From Clostridiaceae bacterium HFYG-1003 (GTDB taxonomy: Bacteria > Bacillota > Clostridia > Clostridiales > Clostridiaceae), in contig CP102060.1 in the NCBI GenBank assembly GCA_024579835.1, forward strand, positions 3,137,558 through 3,201,557: a stretch of 64,000 nt of DNA, in the 5' to 3' direction. How positions within the stretch are numbered: position 1 is the first letter of the stretch; every line of letters starts with the position of its first letter. Below the pieces are notes generated by a model, which was not told the DNA's origin, did not search any database, and saw only the letters and a program-made list of their open reading frames with translations. The position numbers were made by a program, and so were the translations under genes. Positions 18,437 to 26,745 of this stretch are shown piece after piece.

Positions 18437-18464
18437 TTGATTTAACAAACCTTTGTGGTAGAAT
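18437..18464 (+). promoter_or_regulatory. Promoter of the repeat lipoprotein gene
   Basis: TTGATT, a 16-bp spacer, then TAGAAT with an extended -10 (TGg), 50 bp before the start. The region 18247-18436 upstream is AT-rich with no gene. Confidence 0.55.
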
Positions 18465-18514
18465 TACATCCGTAACAATAAGGTAACCATAAAAAACCAC
18501 AAAGGAAGGGTAAA

Positions 18515-19630
18515 ATGAACAAGAAAATCTCTGTTTTAGCAGCTTCTGTACTGAGCTTAAGCTTACTGGCATCCTGTGCCGGTGGAACCACGACTACAAC
18601 TGCCGCAGGTACAACCGCAGCAGGAACCCAGGCAACCTCCACAACCGGAGCTGTTGAAGGACCGAAGGCTGCTGCCGCCGGATCCATCGTTAAGTTAGGT
18701 CTCGGATCAAAGACTTCCGTCGCCAAGTCCTCTGACTTCACCGCTGACAAAGCTGGTGCAGCTCAGGCTGACGTTGTAATCGCTGCAGTTGGTTTTGACA
18801 AGGACGGCAAAGTTGCTTCCATCAAGATTGACAACGCACAGACCAAAGTAGAATACAATGCTGACGGTTCCCTGAAGACCGATCCGGCTGCTGCTCTCAA
18901 GACCAAGCAGGAAAAGAAAGAAGAATACGGCATGATCAAGGCTTCCAAGATCGGCAAGGAATGGTTCCAGCAGGCAGAAGCCCTTGGCGCCTGGATGCAG
19001 GGAAAAACCGTTGAAGAAATCAAAGCCATGAAGACCAAGAAGGGTGCAGACGACGCTCATCCGGCAGTTCCGGACGAAGCTGATCTGGCTACTTCCGTAT
19101 CCATCACGGTTCAGGATTACATCGCAGTTGTCGAAGAAGCATGGCAGAACGCTGTTGAAGTTGCTGAAGGCGCTGACAAGGTTGGTCTGGGAGTCCAGAT
19201 CTCCATTGCCAAGTCCGCTGGTAAGACTGCAGACAAGGGTGCTGCTGCTCAGATTGACACCACCATGACCGCTGTTGCTCTGAAGGGCGACAAGGTTGCC
19301 GCTTCCGTTCTCGACGTGGTTCAGGCCAAGGTCGCTTACGATGCAGCAGGCAAGATCACTTCCGACAAGGTTGCTGAAGTTCCTTCCAAGGTTGAACTGG
19401 GAGAAGCTTACGGCATGAAGAAAGCTTCCAAGATCGGCAAGGAATGGTTCGAGCAGGCGAAGGCTCTGACGAACTGGACTGTCAACAAGACAGCTGCTGA
19501 AATCAAGGGAATCGAATCCGAAGAAAAAGACGGCAAGAAGCTCGTTAAAGGCGACCTGGCTACTTCTGTTTCCGTAGGAGTCGCTGATTACCTCACAGTA
19601 TTCGACGAAGCCATCGCAACCGCAAGATAA
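18515..19630 (+). CDS. Two-repeat lipoprotein next to ApbE, possible flavin carrier
   Basis: A 371-residue exported lipoprotein. The signal peptide ends in lipobox LLASC (Cys21), followed by a Thr/Ala-rich linker to about 55. Two homologous repeats of about 145 residues follow (about 57-210 and 215-371). Each has VxxAxGxDKDGKV-like strands, a segment YGMxKASKIGKEWF, and ends in DLATSVS (190-196 and 347-353) followed by a helix. This end resembles the FMN-binding domain motif D-x-x-S-G-A-T-x-T/S plus helix, with Ser in place of the flavinylated Thr. The canonical SGAT itself is absent. The adjacent ApbE gene supports a flavoprotein role at the outer face of the membrane, perhaps in electron transfer; this is inference. 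Strong codon bias suggests high expression. Confidence 0.65.
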   Translation: MNKKISVLAASVLSLSLLASCAGGTTTTTAAGTTAAGTQATSTTGAVEGPKAAAAGSIVKLGLGSKTSVAKSSDFTADKAGAAQADVVIAAVGFDKDGKVASIKIDNAQTKVEYNADGSLKTDPAAALKTKQEKKEEYGMIKASKIGKEWFQQAEALGAWMQGKTVEEIKAMKTKKGADDAHPAVPDEADLATSVSITVQDYIAVVEEAWQNAVEVAEGADKVGLGVQISIAKSAGKTADKGAAAQIDTTMTAVALKGDKVAASVLDVVQAKVAYDAAGKITSDKVAEVPSKVELGEAYGMKKASKIGKEWFEQAKALTNWTVNKTAAEIKGIESEEKDGKKLVKGDLATSVSVGVADYLTVFDEAIATAR

Positions 19631-19641
19631 TAGAATGAACA

Positions 19642-19671
19642 GGGGGCAGCCGCCCCCTTTCTTTTTTTCTT
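19642..19671 (+). terminator. Terminator after the repeat lipoprotein gene
   Basis: GGGGGC / GCCCCC around a 4-nt loop, then a long T-rich run. It is only 50 bp before the apbE start, so apbE is read at a lower level or from its own promoter. Confidence 0.85.
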
Positions 19672-19719
19672 TTTTTTTGCTATATTCGGGAGGAAACTCA
19701 AGCCAAAGGAGGCACTGAT

Positions 19720-20805
19720 TTGAAAAAATGGTTGAATAAGATCATTCCGCTGGGCCTGGCTGTGGGACTCTTTGTGGGAACCTTGTCCGGCTGCTCGCCG
19801 CAATATAAAGAATACCGGGATACTTTCATCACGGTGGAGGGTGTCGAAGTATTCAACACCGTATTTACCGTGATGGCCTGGGAAAAATCTGAGGCTGACT
19901 GGAAGAAGCATTATGCCAAAATTCAGGAGCTGGTACTGAAATACCACAAGCTGTTTGACTACTACAATGAATACGAAGGCATCAACAACATTAAAACCAT
20001 CAATAACAAAGCGGGGGTTGAGCCAGTCAAAGTCGACCCGTCAATCATCGATATGATCAAACAGGCTCGCTCACTCTATGATGTCACCGGTCGGGAAACC
20101 AACATCGCCATGGGCGCGGTGACGATGATCTGGCATAATGTCCGCGAACACAACATGCCCTCGGCAGGGGAAGAAGTTCCTGAATCCGAGATGATTATTC
20201 CGACCCAGGCGGAGCTGGATGAAGCCGGACTGCATACCGATTTTGACAAGGTGATCATTGATGAAGCCGCCTCTACGGTCTATCTGGAAGATCCTAAGAT
20301 GAAGCTCGATGTCGGTGCCCTGGCCAAAGGATATGCCACGGAACTGGTAGCGGATGAACTGAAAGCCATGGGCATGGAAAACGGATTGATGTCTGCCGGA
20401 GGCAACATAAAATCCATCGGAGCGCCCAAGCTGAAGGAGAAGCCGGACTGGGGCGTTGCCGTTACCGATCCGATCAATCCGAATTCCTACCTGGACATTG
20501 TCTTCCGGCTGGATGCCGATCAGTCGGTAGTAAGTTCCGGTGATTACGAACGGTTCTTCACCTACCAGGGGAAACGCTACCACCATCTGATTGATCCGAA
20601 AACCTGGCAGCCCGGGGAATACTTCTCCCAGGTGACCGTTATCACCGATGATTCCGGCAAGGCCGACTTCCTGTCCACCACCTTCTTCCTCCTGCCCTAT
20701 GAGCAGGGCGTGACCCTGGCAGAAGAGCTGGATGTCGCAGTTACCTGGATCTTTAAGGATGGGACGATGAAGATGAATGACAAAGCCAAGGGCATGCTCA
20801 AATAG
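19720..20805 (+). CDS. apbE: FAD:protein FMN transferase, ApbE lipoprotein
   Basis: Attaches FMN from FAD to a Thr/Ser of exported flavoproteins. A signal peptide with lipobox LSGC (Cys25) places it on the outer membrane face. Family motifs: TGRETNIAMGAV (about 126-137), LDVGALAKGYA (about 196-206), SAGGN (about 225-229) and a C-terminal segment DDSGKADFLSTTFF with the metal-binding Asp/Thr pattern (usually D-A-x-x-T). Its length of 361 is normal. The start is TTG, 8 bp after aaaggagg. The upstream lipoprotein is the obvious candidate substrate. Confidence 0.9.
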   Translation: MKKWLNKIIPLGLAVGLFVGTLSGCSPQYKEYRDTFITVEGVEVFNTVFTVMAWEKSEADWKKHYAKIQELVLKYHKLFDYYNEYEGINNIKTINNKAGVEPVKVDPSIIDMIKQARSLYDVTGRETNIAMGAVTMIWHNVREHNMPSAGEEVPESEMIIPTQAELDEAGLHTDFDKVIIDEAASTVYLEDPKMKLDVGALAKGYATELVADELKAMGMENGLMSAGGNIKSIGAPKLKEKPDWGVAVTDPINPNSYLDIVFRLDADQSVVSSGDYERFFTYQGKRYHHLIDPKTWQPGEYFSQVTVITDDSGKADFLSTTFFLLPYEQGVTLAEELDVAVTWIFKDGTMKMNDKAKGMLK

Positions 20806-21010
20806 GAAACTTCGAATAAGGATGAGACATCCGCTGCCTTTGCAGGCAGTATCGAATTGGTATGATTAAATAACTGGAAAAAGTTCACAAATTGAAAGGC
20901 CGCGAAATCAGGCAAAGGTATTTACAACATCAAAAGGAATTGCTATATTTGTTGATGGCATTACCCTTATTTAATACCGCGGCAAGTATTATAATACCGG
21001 AGGGAAAAAA
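20806..21010 (+). other. Leader region of rpsD
   Basis: A 205-bp gap with a small CTGCC/GGCAG hairpin at 20834-20849, without a T-tract, and AT-rich sequence. A stand-alone rpsD with a long leader is often autoregulated by S4 in Bacillota, but I could not identify a known S4 leader structure here. Confidence 0.3.
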
Positions 21011-21613
21011 ATGGCAAAAATGATGGGACCTAAGTTCAAGCAGTCCAGAAGACTCGGTCTGAACGTATCAGGTCATCCAAAAGCAATGAAGAGGGCAGAA
21101 AAATCCAGGGGTTCATCCCGCGCGGACAAAAAACTGACGGAGTACGGAACTCAGCTTCTTGAAAAGCAGAGACTGAGAGCTTACTACAATGTCCTCGAAA
21201 AACAGTTCGTAAAATATGTGGACAGAGCGATGAGAACCAAAGGACAGACTGGTCCTGAGCTTCTGAATATGCTTGAACTGAGACTTGACAACATGGTATA
21301 CCGTATGGGATTTGCTAATTCCATCAGACAGGCCAGACAGATGGTCAACCATGGTCACTTCCTGGTCAATGGAAACAAGATCGACATCCCGAGCTACGGC
21401 CTGAAGGTCGGTGACGTTGTGGAATTGAGAGAGAAATCCCGCAAAACCGAAATGTTCACTGAAAACTTCAACGGCATCCAGGGAACACCGATTCCTTACA
21501 TCGAGAAGGATCTTGCTAATTTCAAGGCTACTGTAACCAGACTGCCACAGCGGGAAGAACTCCCCATCGAAATTAACGAACAGCTTATCGTTGAATTCTA
21601 CTCCAGAAGATAG
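21011..21613 (+). CDS. rpsD: 30S ribosomal protein S4
   Basis: Primary 16S rRNA-binding protein of the small subunit. The 200-residue sequence shows the S4 N-terminal domain and an S4 RNA-binding motif about 91-155 ([21 protein letters not shown]). The N-terminus has no cysteines, so this is the zinc-independent form. It lies alone rather than in the alpha operon, as in many Bacillota. ATG lies 7 bp after ggaggg. Confidence 0.96.
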   Translation: MAKMMGPKFKQSRRLGLNVSGHPKAMKRAEKSRGSSRADKKLTEYGTQLLEKQRLRAYYNVLEKQFVKYVDRAMRTKGQTGPELLNMLELRLDNMVYRMGFANSIRQARQMVNHGHFLVNGNKIDIPSYGLKVGDVVELREKSRKTEMFTENFNGIQGTPIPYIEKDLANFKATVTRLPQREELPIEINEQLIVEFYSRR

Positions 21614-21627
21614 GATCCAATGAATCA

Positions 21628-21662
21628 GGATACCTCGTATCATGCGGGGTGTCCTTTTTTCT
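21628..21662 (+). terminator. rpsD terminator
   Basis: A 10-bp stem (GGATACCTCG / CGGGGTGTCC, with G-U pairs) followed by six T's and then more T-rich sequence. Confidence 0.85.
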
Positions 21663-21843
21663 TGTCAGTGAAACTGACATAGTCCAAGCCAGGCTCTATC
21701 AAGTATAATGGAATCAACCAAGAGGTTGGACAACATTCCGGGATAACAGGCGGAGTTAAGAGCGGTAAGAAGGAATCCTGGATCGCAATAATTAATTTAC
21801 AGTATTTTTCAGTTTTAATAATTGACCTAAAGGCGGACTTATC

Positions 21844-22728
21844 ATGCAATATATCGGAGAATTATCGGCTCTTGCCGCAGCGATGGCCTGGGCGATCTGT
21901 GCGGTGATCACAGAGCGTACGACCCAGCAGATCAAAGCCAATGACTTGAATCTGTTTGTGAAACTGGCCGGATTACTCTTAATCAGCCTGATTATTCCAT
22001 TTACTGGGGGCAGTCTGATTCCCCTTGGGGTGACCCCGGCGGCCTGGTTCTGGCTGATCCTGTCCGGAGTCATTGGATTCGCTGTGGGGGACAGTTTCCT
22101 GTTCCAGGCTTATCAGCTGATTGGGGCGAAGGTTACTTTAATGATCTTTTCGCTCGCGCCCATTATTACGGCATTTTTCGGCTGGATCATTTTCGGGGAA
22201 GCCCTTACACTCTATGTCTTTTTAGGCATGGCTCTGGTATTATTCGGACTCTTCCTGGTTGTGATGGAAGGCGGCGGCGGTAAAATCCGGCTGCGCTTCT
22301 CCGGAAAAGGCATTCTGGTTGCCATCGCGGCTGCAGTCGGTCAGGCCCTGGGCGTGATCCTGTCAAAACAGGGCATGGGAGCCATCGATGCCATGACAAC
22401 CACCCAGATTCGACTCATCGGCGGCGTGGCGGCTATGCTCGTGATGTATCTGAAGGCTCGCAGTCAGCCTGACTGGAACGTGTTCCGTGATCAAAAACTG
22501 GCTGCCGTCACCCTGTTCAACTCATTCTTAGGCACGGTGGTCGGCGTTACGCTGTCCATGGTTGCCATCGCCAATACCCTGGCTGCCGTCGCCTCCACTC
22601 TGATGGCCGTGACGCCGGTTATGGTTCTGCCCATCTCCTTTCTTTTCCTGAAGCAGAAGATGGACTGGCGTGAAGTCGCCGGAGCTCTCCTCAGCGTGCT
22701 GGGGATCGCGGTATTGTTTATTCTGTAA
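21844..22728 (+). CDS. EamA/DMT family transporter
   Basis: A 294-residue membrane protein with ten predicted helices in two EamA halves (about 5-140 and 152-290), as in drug/metabolite transporters of the YdcZ/RhaT type. The substrate is unknown. ATG follows aaaggcgg by 9 bp. It is flanked by the rpsD terminator and a repeat-rich gap, so it is probably monocistronic. Confidence 0.82.
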   Translation: MQYIGELSALAAAMAWAICAVITERTTQQIKANDLNLFVKLAGLLLISLIIPFTGGSLIPLGVTPAAWFWLILSGVIGFAVGDSFLFQAYQLIGAKVTLMIFSLAPIITAFFGWIIFGEALTLYVFLGMALVLFGLFLVVMEGGGGKIRLRFSGKGILVAIAAAVGQALGVILSKQGMGAIDAMTTTQIRLIGGVAAMLVMYLKARSQPDWNVFRDQKLAAVTLFNSFLGTVVGVTLSMVAIANTLAAVASTLMAVTPVMVLPISFLFLKQKMDWREVAGALLSVLGIAVLFIL

Positions 22729-22844
22729 GGTGTCCTTATAAGAAAAATACATCAGGAGATGATTCTCTGATCGTTGCGGTATTAAGGAAGGACGGGTCCA
22801 TAAATGTAAACTGCTGAATTCTACATTGCTTACTTCAATCTTGC

Positions 22845-22950
22845 TGAATTCAAACATCGAGGAATTCAAACATCGAGGAATTCAAACATCAAGGAATTCA
22901 ACACCGAGGAATTCAACCTCGAGGAATTCAAACATCAAGGAATTCTCATC
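22845..22950. repeat. Tandem repeats of 15-16 bp containing GAATTC
   Basis: Seven head-to-tail units based on gaattcaaacatcgag; most carry an EcoRI site, and the units vary between 15 and 16 bp. The array lies in the 325-bp gap before the 2H phosphoesterase gene. An ORF runs through it but has the same low-complexity pattern and no good start. Confidence 0.85.
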
Positions 22951-23053
22951 CAGGGATGGTCCACTTAATATATTTCTTCAGAGAAGCTATTTAGAAAAAC
23001 ACATCGATCTCGGAATATCTGACACTGCTGTTATGAGGCCTTGCTGACTGGGG

Positions 23054-23644
23054 GTGAACTCATTGAAAGAAGGACATTACTTGTGCGTACTTGGGATGTT
23101 TGACGAGGAAACCAACGAGCTGTTCAACCAGTTGGATGGAAGGCTCCAGGATGCTCAGCTGAGAACCCTGGGCTTCTTTCAGGATGATCCCTGGCATTTC
23201 TCGTTGGGGGTTTATTTCGATCTGGAGCCGGAGGAACTCAAAGCCTGGGTGGGGCAGGTGGCATCGGAGTATGAGCCGATCACCCTGCGGTTCAATCATT
23301 TGGGATTATTTCCCAGGGTATTGTTCGTGGAGCCGGCATTCTCCTGGCCTTTGAGAAATTTGTATGAACGACTCCATGAAAAGTATGATGATCTGCATGG
23401 CGATTATGAGGAGACATCCCGCCGCCATGGCCTGTTTACGCCCCATGTTTCGATCATTTTTACCTATGAGCAGCTGCCTCTTGCGGTGGAAGTCATGTCT
23501 AACCACTTTCAGCCGTTTTATGGTAGAATGTCAGAGCTTCTTATCTACGAATACGTTATTAAGGGAGACAAGTCATTTCCGGTTCGTCCGGTGGCATCGA
23601 TCCCTCTGAAAAAGACCCTGAAGAATGGAGAACATCATGATTGA
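23054..23644 (+). CDS. 2H phosphoesterase superfamily protein (2'-5' RNA ligase-like)
   Basis: A 196-residue protein with two HxS motifs, HFSLGV about 49-54 and HVSIIF about 131-136, the paired catalytic histidines of the 2H phosphoesterase fold seen in 2'-5' RNA ligase and cyclic phosphodiesterases. The likely substrate is a 2',3'-cyclic or 2'-5' linked nucleotide. Start is GTG at 23054 or TTG at 23063; the gggggtg run fits the TTG better. It overlaps mrnC, an RNA processing gene, which suggests a role in RNA metabolism. Confidence 0.7.
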   Translation: MNSLKEGHYLCVLGMFDEETNELFNQLDGRLQDAQLRTLGFFQDDPWHFSLGVYFDLEPEELKAWVGQVASEYEPITLRFNHLGLFPRVLFVEPAFSWPLRNLYERLHEKYDDLHGDYEETSRRHGLFTPHVSIIFTYEQLPLAVEVMSNHFQPFYGRMSELLIYEYVIKGDKSFPVRPVASIPLKKTLKNGEHHD

Positions 23645-24047
23645 ACAAATGACCCCTGATGAAGCAAGACAGTTGAATCCACTGAACCTGGCCTTTATTG
23701 GCGATACGGTCTGGGAAGGATTCATCCGGGATCGGATCTTCCCGAAATTAAAAAATCATCCGGCATCGGTGCTTCATCAGACCTGCGTTCGCTATGTCCG
23801 GGCAGACGCGCAGAGTGATGCGCTGGAAGCAATTCTGGATTCGCTGACAGAAGAAGAGGTTACCATGTTCAAGCGGGGCCGCAACCAGAAGAGTGCCCAT
23901 GTCCCCAGAAATGCCGTTTTGGCGGATTATCGACGGGCCACCGGGTTTGAAGCTCTTTTGGGATATCTCTACCTTACAGCTCAATCTGACCGGCTGCAGG
24001 AAGTAATGGATTTGGCTTTCCACGCGATGATCGGTCCGACTGAGTGA
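23637..24047 (+). CDS. mrnC: Mini-ribonuclease 3
   Basis: RNase III-like nuclease without a dsRNA-binding domain; matures 23S rRNA ends. The RNase III signature is LNPLNLAFIGDTVWE, about 14-28, with the catalytic Asp and Glu; KSAHVPRNA and the C-terminal EALLGYLYL (second acidic residue) follow. It has 136 residues. ATG 23637 has ggag 8 bp upstream; an ATG 12 bp earlier is also possible. The start lies within the end of the 2H gene. cysS, the usual neighbour upstream, is absent. Confidence 0.9.
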   Translation: MIEQMTPDEARQLNPLNLAFIGDTVWEGFIRDRIFPKLKNHPASVLHQTCVRYVRADAQSDALEAILDSLTEEEVTMFKRGRNQKSAHVPRNAVLADYRRATGFEALLGYLYLTAQSDRLQEVMDLAFHAMIGPTE

Positions 24048-24195
24048 TGAAAAATGAATTAGCAAGCCGCATATCCTTGGTGGCAGACCGGGGTACTTGT
24101 GATCAGGACCGATAAGTACACAGAAAAAATAAATGAAATGTCGTTCTATTGAAGCGGCAAACCAAGCGAGAAATAATCGAAATGAGGAAACAGTA

Positions 24196-25071
24196 ATGAG
24201 AACAGGAAAAAGAACTGATGCCAAGAAACAGTCAGGTTCCAGATATTCCAAGCCGAAGGCAGAGAAGGACCCGAACGTCAGAATTGTAAAGCAGATCATT
24301 GTCAAGGAACCGGAGCGCAAGGTCGATGAGAACCTGGTATACGGAAGAAACGCTGTCATCGAGATCCTGAAGAGTGATCGCAGCATTGAAGTGATCTACG
24401 CCGCCGATGGTGACAAAGAAGGTTCCATCCTTAAAATTCTGGGCATGGCCAAGGATCGCAACGCTCTGGTGAAATTTGTGGACCGGAAAAAGCTGGATCA
24501 GCTCACGGATCGGGCGAATCATCAGGGGATCGCTGTGCGGGTGACGGACTTCGTTTATTCCGAGGTTTCCGATATTCTGCGCATTGCCAAAGAACGGAAG
24601 GAAGATCCGTTTATTATCCTGTTGGATGAAATCGAAGATCCGCATAATCTGGGTTCCATTATCCGTACTGCGGAGCTGTGCGGTGCCCATGGCATTGTCA
24701 TTCCCAAGCGCCGCAGCGTGGGTGTGACTGCCACGGTATACAAGACGAGTGCCGGTGCAGTGGAGAATATGGCTGTCGCTCGCGTAACGAATCTGGCTCA
24801 GGAGACCGAAGAACTGAAAAAGAAGGGTGTATTTATCTATGGAGCGGACATGGAAGGAAGTGTTCTGGCTCATGAAGCGGACTTCTCTGGTCCCTGCGCA
24901 CTGGTCATCGGTAATGAAGGAAAGGGAATTTCCAGGATCATGCGGGAGAAATGTGACCAGGTAGTCTCCATTCCTATGGTCGGAAAACTGAATTCACTGA
25001 ACGCTTCAGTGGCTGGTGGAATTCTAATGTATGAAGTGATGAAGGGACGAATCCTGAAAAGCGATAAGTAA
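24196..25071 (+). CDS. rlmB: 23S rRNA (guanosine-2'-O-)-methyltransferase RlmB (TrmH family)
   Basis: SPOUT methyltransferase. After a basic N-terminal tail (about 1-45) comes the SpoU substrate-binding domain (VYGRNAVIEIL about 51-61), then the knotted catalytic domain with DEIEDPHNLGSIIRTAE (about 143-159), VIGNEGKGIS and SLNASVAGGILMYE. It has 291 residues from the ATG at 24196, which has gagga upstream; an in-frame ATG 63 bp earlier lacks a ribosome site. It follows mrnC, the common order in Bacillota. Confidence 0.92.
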   Translation: MRTGKRTDAKKQSGSRYSKPKAEKDPNVRIVKQIIVKEPERKVDENLVYGRNAVIEILKSDRSIEVIYAADGDKEGSILKILGMAKDRNALVKFVDRKKLDQLTDRANHQGIAVRVTDFVYSEVSDILRIAKERKEDPFIILLDEIEDPHNLGSIIRTAELCGAHGIVIPKRRSVGVTATVYKTSAGAVENMAVARVTNLAQETEELKKKGVFIYGADMEGSVLAHEADFSGPCALVIGNEGKGISRIMREKCDQVVSIPMVGKLNSLNASVAGGILMYEVMKGRILKSDK

Positions 25072-25137
25072 ACCTATGGATTGATGCTGAGTTGATTCGA
25101 CAATCTACGGATTTTGATGAAATTTATTAAAAAAGAA

Positions 25138-25184
25138 GAATTCCGGGAAAATGGCGAAATATCCATTGTGTCCCGGAGTTCTTT
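25138..25184 (+). terminator. Terminator after rlmB
   Basis: GAATTCCGGGA / TCCCGGAGTTC stem with a 22-nt loop, followed by TTTC. Moderately good. Confidence 0.6.
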
Positions 25185-25281
25185 CACTTATAATAGTCTT
25201 CGGGTCCTTTATAACTGAATATCATTGATAGGATCGCTTGGGAAACCAGGAGATGCCAACAAGGAAATTGTCCGGTTTTCA

Positions 25282-25311
25282 TTGACATGGATGGGTTGCT
25301 TTTGGTATAGT
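25282..25311 (+). promoter_or_regulatory. Promoter of the tRNA-Thr-tuf unit
   Basis: TTGACA, 18-bp spacer, TATAGT with a TGg extension, ending 18 bp before the tRNA 5' end. The fit is good. Confidence 0.75.
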
Positions 25312-25329
25312 TTATTCTATCAGTTTAAT

Positions 25330-25405
25330 GCCCACATAGCTCAGTCGGTAGAGTGCTGCCTTGGTAAGGCAGAGGTCGGCGGTTCAAGTCCGCTTGTGGG
25401 CTCCA
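25330..25405 (+). tRNA. tRNA-Thr (anticodon GGT)
   Basis: A 76-nt cloverleaf: acceptor stem GCCCACA/TGTGGGC, D arm with AGCTCAGTCGGTAGAG, anticodon stem CTGCC/GGCAG with loop TTGGTAA (anticodon GGT, decoding ACC and ACU), T arm GGTTCAAGTCC, and an encoded CCA. It is followed after 28 bp by tuf, so the primary transcript probably contains both. Confidence 0.97.
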
Positions 25406-25433
25406 TTTTTATTTATTCACTGGAGGAACAATA

Positions 25434-26627
25434 ATGGGAAAAGCGAAATTTGAAAGAACCAAACCCCATGTTAACATTGGAACCATTGGTCACGTTGACC
25501 ATGGCAAGACCACTTTGACCGCGGCCATCACGACCGTTCTGTCCAAGAAGGGATACGCCAATGCTACCAAGTATGACGAAATAGATAAGGCACCGGAAGA
25601 AAAAGAAAGAGGAATCACGATCAACACCGCCCACGTTGAGTACGAGACGGACAACCGTCACTACGCACACGTAGACTGCCCCGGACATGCTGACTATGTC
25701 AAGAACATGATCACCGGAGCGGCTCAGATGGACGGAGCGATCCTGGTTGTTTCCGCCGCTGACGGAGTTATGCCCCAGACCAGAGAGCACATCCTGCTCG
25801 CTTCCCGTGTAGGCGTTAACTACATCGTTGTTTTCCTGAACAAGGCAGACATGGTAGATGACCCGGAACTGCTGGAACTGGTAGAAATGGAAGTCCGCGA
25901 CATCCTCAACGACTACGATTTCCCGGGAGATGACACACCGATCATCGCCGGCTCCGCTCTGGAAGCTCTGAACAATCCGGAAGATCCGGAAAAGATCAAG
26001 CCGATCCTGGATCTGATGGACGCTGTTGACAGCTACATCCCGACCCCGGAAAGAGCAACCGACAAGCCGTTCCTGATGCCGGTAGAAGACGTGTTCACGA
26101 TCACAGGTCGAGGAACCGTAGCCACCGGAAGAGTGGAAAGCGGAATCCTGAAAGTTGGCGATGAACTTGAAATCGTTGGACTCAAGGAAGAGAAGACAAA
26201 GACCGTCTGCACCGGCGTAGAAATGTTCCGTAAGCTGCTGGATCAGGCTCAGGCCGGAGACAACATCGGAGCCCTGCTCAGAGGCGTACAGAGAGCTGAC
26301 ATCGAAAGAGGTCAGGTTCTGGCGAAGCCGAACAGCGTGAAGCCGCACAGAAAATTTGTTGGACAGGTATACGTACTGAAGAAGGAAGAAGGCGGACGCC
26401 ACACCCCGTTCTTTGACGGATACCGGCCGCAGTTCTACTTCCGTACAACGGACGTAACAGGATCCATCAAACTGCCGGATGGCATGGAAATGGTTATGCC
26501 TGGGGATCATATCGACATGAACGTTGAGCTGATCACACCGGTAGCTATGGACGAAGGACTCCGTTTCGCAATTCGTGAAGGCGGCAGAACCGTAGGTTCA
26601 GGCGTCGTAACCACGATCAAGGAATAA
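25434..26627 (+). CDS. tuf: Elongation factor Tu (copy 1)
   Basis: GTPase that delivers aminoacyl-tRNA to the ribosome. The 397-residue sequence has GHVDHGKT (P-loop, 19-26), DCPGHADY and NKADM. Its protein sequence is identical to copy 2 at 56758-57951; the DNA differs at about ten synonymous sites, and similarity extends into the terminator. Ribosome site ggaggaac is 6 bp before ATG. It is co-transcribed with tRNA-Thr. Confidence 0.97.
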   Translation: MGKAKFERTKPHVNIGTIGHVDHGKTTLTAAITTVLSKKGYANATKYDEIDKAPEEKERGITINTAHVEYETDNRHYAHVDCPGHADYVKNMITGAAQMDGAILVVSAADGVMPQTREHILLASRVGVNYIVVFLNKADMVDDPELLELVEMEVRDILNDYDFPGDDTPIIAGSALEALNNPEDPEKIKPILDLMDAVDSYIPTPERATDKPFLMPVEDVFTITGRGTVATGRVESGILKVGDELEIVGLKEEKTKTVCTGVEMFRKLLDQAQAGDNIGALLRGVQRADIERGQVLAKPNSVKPHRKFVGQVYVLKKEEGGRHTPFFDGYRPQFYFRTTDVTGSIKLPDGMEMVMPGDHIDMNVELITPVAMDEGLRFAIREGGRTVGSGVVTTIKE

Positions 26628-26640
26628 GACATACAACACC

Positions 26641-26672
26641 CAGAGGTCAGCCTGCGCTGACCTCTGTTTTAT
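26641..26672 (+). terminator. tuf copy 1 terminator
   Basis: CAGAGGTCAGC / GCTGACCTCTG around a 4-nt loop, then TTTTATT. It is nearly the same as the tuf copy 2 terminator. Confidence 0.88.
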
Positions 26673-26745
26673 TATTTTGTATTTCCCTCTATGGTGTAGG
26701 ATAATGGAGATAGAGTATATATGAGACGGGGAGAATAATATAACC

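Noticed and set aside
22845-22950. Repeat array as a CRISPR
   Set aside because: Units are contiguous, with no unique spacers and no cas genes. The same holds for the other arrays.
22826-23047. ORF running through the GAATTC repeat array
   Set aside because: Its composition is set by the repeat unit. It has no ribosome site, and the units vary between 15 and 16 bp, which breaks the periodic frame.
25413-26510. Long antisense ORF opposite tuf copy 1 (365 codons)
   Set aside because: It is the complement of a highly biased EF-Tu gene and recurs opposite copy 2. It has no family, no ribosome site and no own promoter.
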